8,882 nt of DNA from Planctomycetota bacterium. GTDB taxonomy: Bacteria > Planctomycetota > Phycisphaerae > Sedimentisphaerales > Anaerobacaceae. A program made the translations under genes and the position numbers. The notes below the pieces were generated by a model. The model saw only the letters and a program-made list of their open reading frames with translations, made no database searches and was not told the origin of the DNA. Where the stretch lies: contig JADFHU010000188.1 in assembly GCA_022567055.1 (NCBI GenBank), positions 1 through 8,882 of the forward strand, written 5' to 3'. Below are positions 7,482 to 8,882 of the stretch, one piece after another; within the stretch, counting starts at the first letter, position 1, and each line of letters starts with the position of its first letter.

Positions 7482-7624
7482 CGATCTGGCTTCGAGCGGC
7501 CCTTTTTCCGCCTGGCTGCATCCGGCTGTATCGACGATGAAACCAATATCGCCTGCTTCGCCGTCTTTGCCAGGCGAAAAAACTGCTCGCTCTCGGGCCG
7601 ACGAGCAAGTTTTCCGACAAAGCC
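7465..7624. mobile_element. MITE-like non-autonomous element inserted between murF and mraY
   Basis: This is a 160-bp segment with near-perfect terminal inverted repeats, flanked on both sides by TA (7463-7464 and 7625-7626). A second inverted pair lies inside: 7503-7516 (TTTTTCCGCCTGGC) against 7569-7582, matching at 13 of 14 positions. Each arm also holds its own small hairpin: CTCGA..TCGAG on the left and TGCTCG..CGAGCA on the right. The whole can fold into a branched, cloverleaf-like structure. It has no transposase gene, so it would move only with an enzyme supplied elsewhere. A TA duplication is known for IS630/Tc1-mariner elements and some IS5-family groups; which one applies cannot be settled here. 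Insertion plus target duplication adds 162 bp, a multiple of three. The right end abuts the mraY start codon. Confidence 0.85.
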
Positions 7625-7626
7625 TA
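7608..7626 (-). repeat. Right terminal inverted repeat (with TA) of the MITE-like element
   Basis: This is the reverse complement of the left repeat with one mismatch. Its last base, the A of the flanking TA at 7626, is also the first base of the mraY ATG. Element and gene therefore share the junction. Confidence 0.88.
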
Positions 7627-8759
7627 TGCTGTATCATTTGCTAGAACACTACCAGTTTGCCGAACACTTCCACTTCTATGCCTACCGCTATGTGATGTTC
7701 CGGGCAATCATGGCCACCCTGACCAGCCTCTGCATTGCCCTGCTGGTAGGTCCTCGCATCATCCGTTGGCTCATGAGAAAGAAGATTGGGGATCGTCCGG
7801 AGTTCCACCATGCCGCCCTCAACGAGCTGACCAAAGACAAGGCCAATACCCCGACCATGGGTGGCCTCATCATCATCCTCGCCACCGTGGCGACCACCCT
7901 GCTCTGGGCAAAGCTCAACAACCCCTTTGTACAGAAGGCCATCTTTTTGGTGTTTTGGTTTGCGGTCCTGGGGGGCATCGACGACTGGCTGAAGCTGACC
8001 TCCGGTACCCAAAAAAGGACCCGAGACGGGCTGCATTGGTGGGAGAAGCTCCTCTTTCAGATCGCCGGCGCCGTCCTGATCGCATGTTTCCTCTACAGGG
8101 ATTTTAGTGGATTAGAGGATGGCAAGGCGTTTTGGCTGCCCTTCTACAAGCACGGGCTCCCCCTGAGCAAATGGCCCTTTGTATTCATCGCCATCTTCTA
8201 TCTGACCGCCACCAGCAACGCGGTCAACCTGGCCGATGGCATGGACGGATTGGCCTCGGGTTGCGTCGTCATGGTGAGCATGGTTTTGACGATCCTGTGT
8301 TATGTCGCGTCGGAGTCCATGACCGGCGGCGTCACGGTCACCTGGGCCAGCTACCTGCTACTACCGCACATACCGCAGGCGGGAGAGTTGAGCATCTTCT
8401 ATGGCGCGGTCTTGGGCGCGGTATTGGGATTCTTGTGGTTCAACTGCTACCCCGCGCAGACATTCATGGGCGATGTCGGCTCGCTTCCTCTGGGCGCGGC
8501 CATGGGCTACGGGGCCCTTGTCACGCGAAACGAGATTCTACTGCTGATCCTGGGGGGTGTCTTTGTGATGGAGCTGATGAGTGTGGTTCTACAGATTGGC
8601 TACTTCAAGTATACCGGTGGGAAACGCCTCTTCCGGTGCGCCCCCCTGCACCATCACTTCCACCTGGCCGGTTGGCAAGAGTCCCAGGTGGTCGTACGCT
8701 TCTGGCTGCTGGGCGCCGCCTGCGCGGCACTGGCTCTGGCCACCCTAAAACTGAGGTAA
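7626..8759 (+). CDS. mraY: Phospho-N-acetylmuramoyl-pentapeptide-transferase
   Basis: MraY is the polytopic inner-membrane enzyme that moves phospho-MurNAc-pentapeptide from UDP to undecaprenyl phosphate, making lipid I. From ATG 7626 it has 377 residues, close to the usual ~360, and its N-terminus (MLYHLLEHYQF..YRYVMFRAIMATLT) aligns in style with E. coli MraY. Landmarks: KANTPTMGG (72-80); the catalytic Asp pair in GGIDDWLKL (D119, D120); SNAVNLADGMDGLA (197-210); the Mg-binding FMGDVGSLPLGA with D283; and the PLHHHFHLAGW loop (340-350). About ten hydrophobic segments are spread along it. The same frame is open back to 7386 inside murF, giving a spurious 80-residue extension made of shifted murF and MITE sequence; I reject it. 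No Shine-Dalgarno sequence precedes ATG 7626, because the upstream DNA is the arm of the inserted element. Confidence 0.96.
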   Translation: MLYHLLEHYQFAEHFHFYAYRYVMFRAIMATLTSLCIALLVGPRIIRWLMRKKIGDRPEFHHAALNELTKDKANTPTMGGLIIILATVATTLLWAKLNNPFVQKAIFLVFWFAVLGGIDDWLKLTSGTQKRTRDGLHWWEKLLFQIAGAVLIACFLYRDFSGLEDGKAFWLPFYKHGLPLSKWPFVFIAIFYLTATSNAVNLADGMDGLASGCVVMVSMVLTILCYVASESMTGGVTVTWASYLLLPHIPQAGELSIFYGAVLGAVLGFLWFNCYPAQTFMGDVGSLPLGAAMGYGALVTRNEILLLILGGVFVMELMSVVLQIGYFKYTGGKRLFRCAPLHHHFHLAGWQESQVVVRFWLLGAACAALALATLKLR

Positions 8760-8845
8760 GGGATCGGCAAGAAAAAAATTGGACATTTTGGGGTTCAAGT
8801 GTGCCGTAGATTTGGTCGCGCCGATTGAGCCAAACCGGAGGTGTA
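8760..8845. other. Spacer after mraY, no clear terminator
   Basis: These 86 bases hold an A-tract (8772-8778) and no convincing hairpin terminator. In many bacteria murD or ftsW would follow mraY almost immediately. Here the gap is longer and ends in a strong GGAGG (8837-8841). Confidence 0.4.
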
Positions 8846-8882
8846 GTGGGCTACAGTGAGGATTTGGCGATTGAGAAGCGGC
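8846..8882 (+). CDS. Possible start of another gene, cut off by right edge
   Basis: A GTG at 8846 follows GGAGG by four bases and opens a frame reading VGYSEDLAIEKR up to the window end. Only twelve residues are visible. The 'YSEDL' opening loosely resembles the N-terminus of IS630-type transposases, but this is far too short to identify. It could equally be the next cell-wall gene. Confidence 0.3.
   Translation, partial: MGYSEDLAIEKR

Noticed and set aside
6656..7546. Minus-strand open frame of 296 codons opposite murF and part of the MITE
   Set aside because: It is antisense to well-matched murF, has no domain signature, and crosses the inserted element, so it cannot be an old conserved gene.
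7463..7626. The murF-mraY inverted repeat as a rho-independent terminator
   Set aside because: The arms are far apart (over 120 bases), there is no terminal T-run after the second arm, and the TA flanks and nested pairs fit an inserted element better. Terminating ahead of mraY would also be harmful.
1..8882. CRISPR array, tRNA or rRNA genes
   Set aside because: No regularly spaced long direct repeats and no cloverleaf or rRNA-like sequence were seen. The only periodic DNA is the short 7- and 8-base arrays listed.

Overview
The window looks like a chromosomal segment of a Gram-negative-type bacterium that makes meso-diaminopimelate peptidoglycan. It comes most plausibly from the Planctomycetota/Hydrogenedentota part of the tree. 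That placement is inference. It rests on a large secreted LamG protein with repeated 'YWRVD' modules, on the start of a 'VDNMELY..D' module that I associate with planctomycete-like secreted proteins, and on the sequence style of MraY. No rRNA, tRNA or CRISPR array is visible.

Layout. (1) 1-2414, minus strand: the N-terminal 804 codons of a secreted LamG/fibronectin-III-like protein that runs off the left edge. (2) 2415-2836: an intergenic stretch with a near-consensus sigma-70 promoter on the minus strand, a candidate 50-residue single-span membrane protein, a G-rich tandem repeat with an exact 8-bp period, and a short ACTGATT heptad array. (3) 2837-4330, minus strand: an exported transglutaminase-like protein with a complete Cys-His-Asp triad. 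(4) 4331-4628: a divergent control region with one promoter facing each way and a GGTTCAC heptad repeat. (5) 4629-8759, plus strand: murE-murF-mraY, three consecutive cytoplasmic and membrane steps of peptidoglycan precursor synthesis. (6) 8760-8882: the end of the mur block and what may be the start of another gene at the right edge.

How the genes work together. MurE adds meso-DAP to UDP-MurNAc-L-Ala-D-Glu. MurF adds D-Ala-D-Ala. MraY transfers the finished phospho-MurNAc-pentapeptide to undecaprenyl phosphate to give lipid I. murE and murF overlap by ATGA and are probably translationally coupled.

The most striking feature is a 160-bp non-coding inverted-repeat element (MITE-like) flanked by TA dinucleotides, sitting exactly between murF and mraY. 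The A of its right-hand TA is the first base of the mraY start codon. Removing the element and one TA restores a murF stop followed four bases later by the mraY ATG. The element therefore appears to have split a formerly coupled essential gene pair and replaced everything upstream of the mraY start. It also leaves an open frame upstream that could mislead gene callers into an 80-residue false N-terminal extension of MraY.
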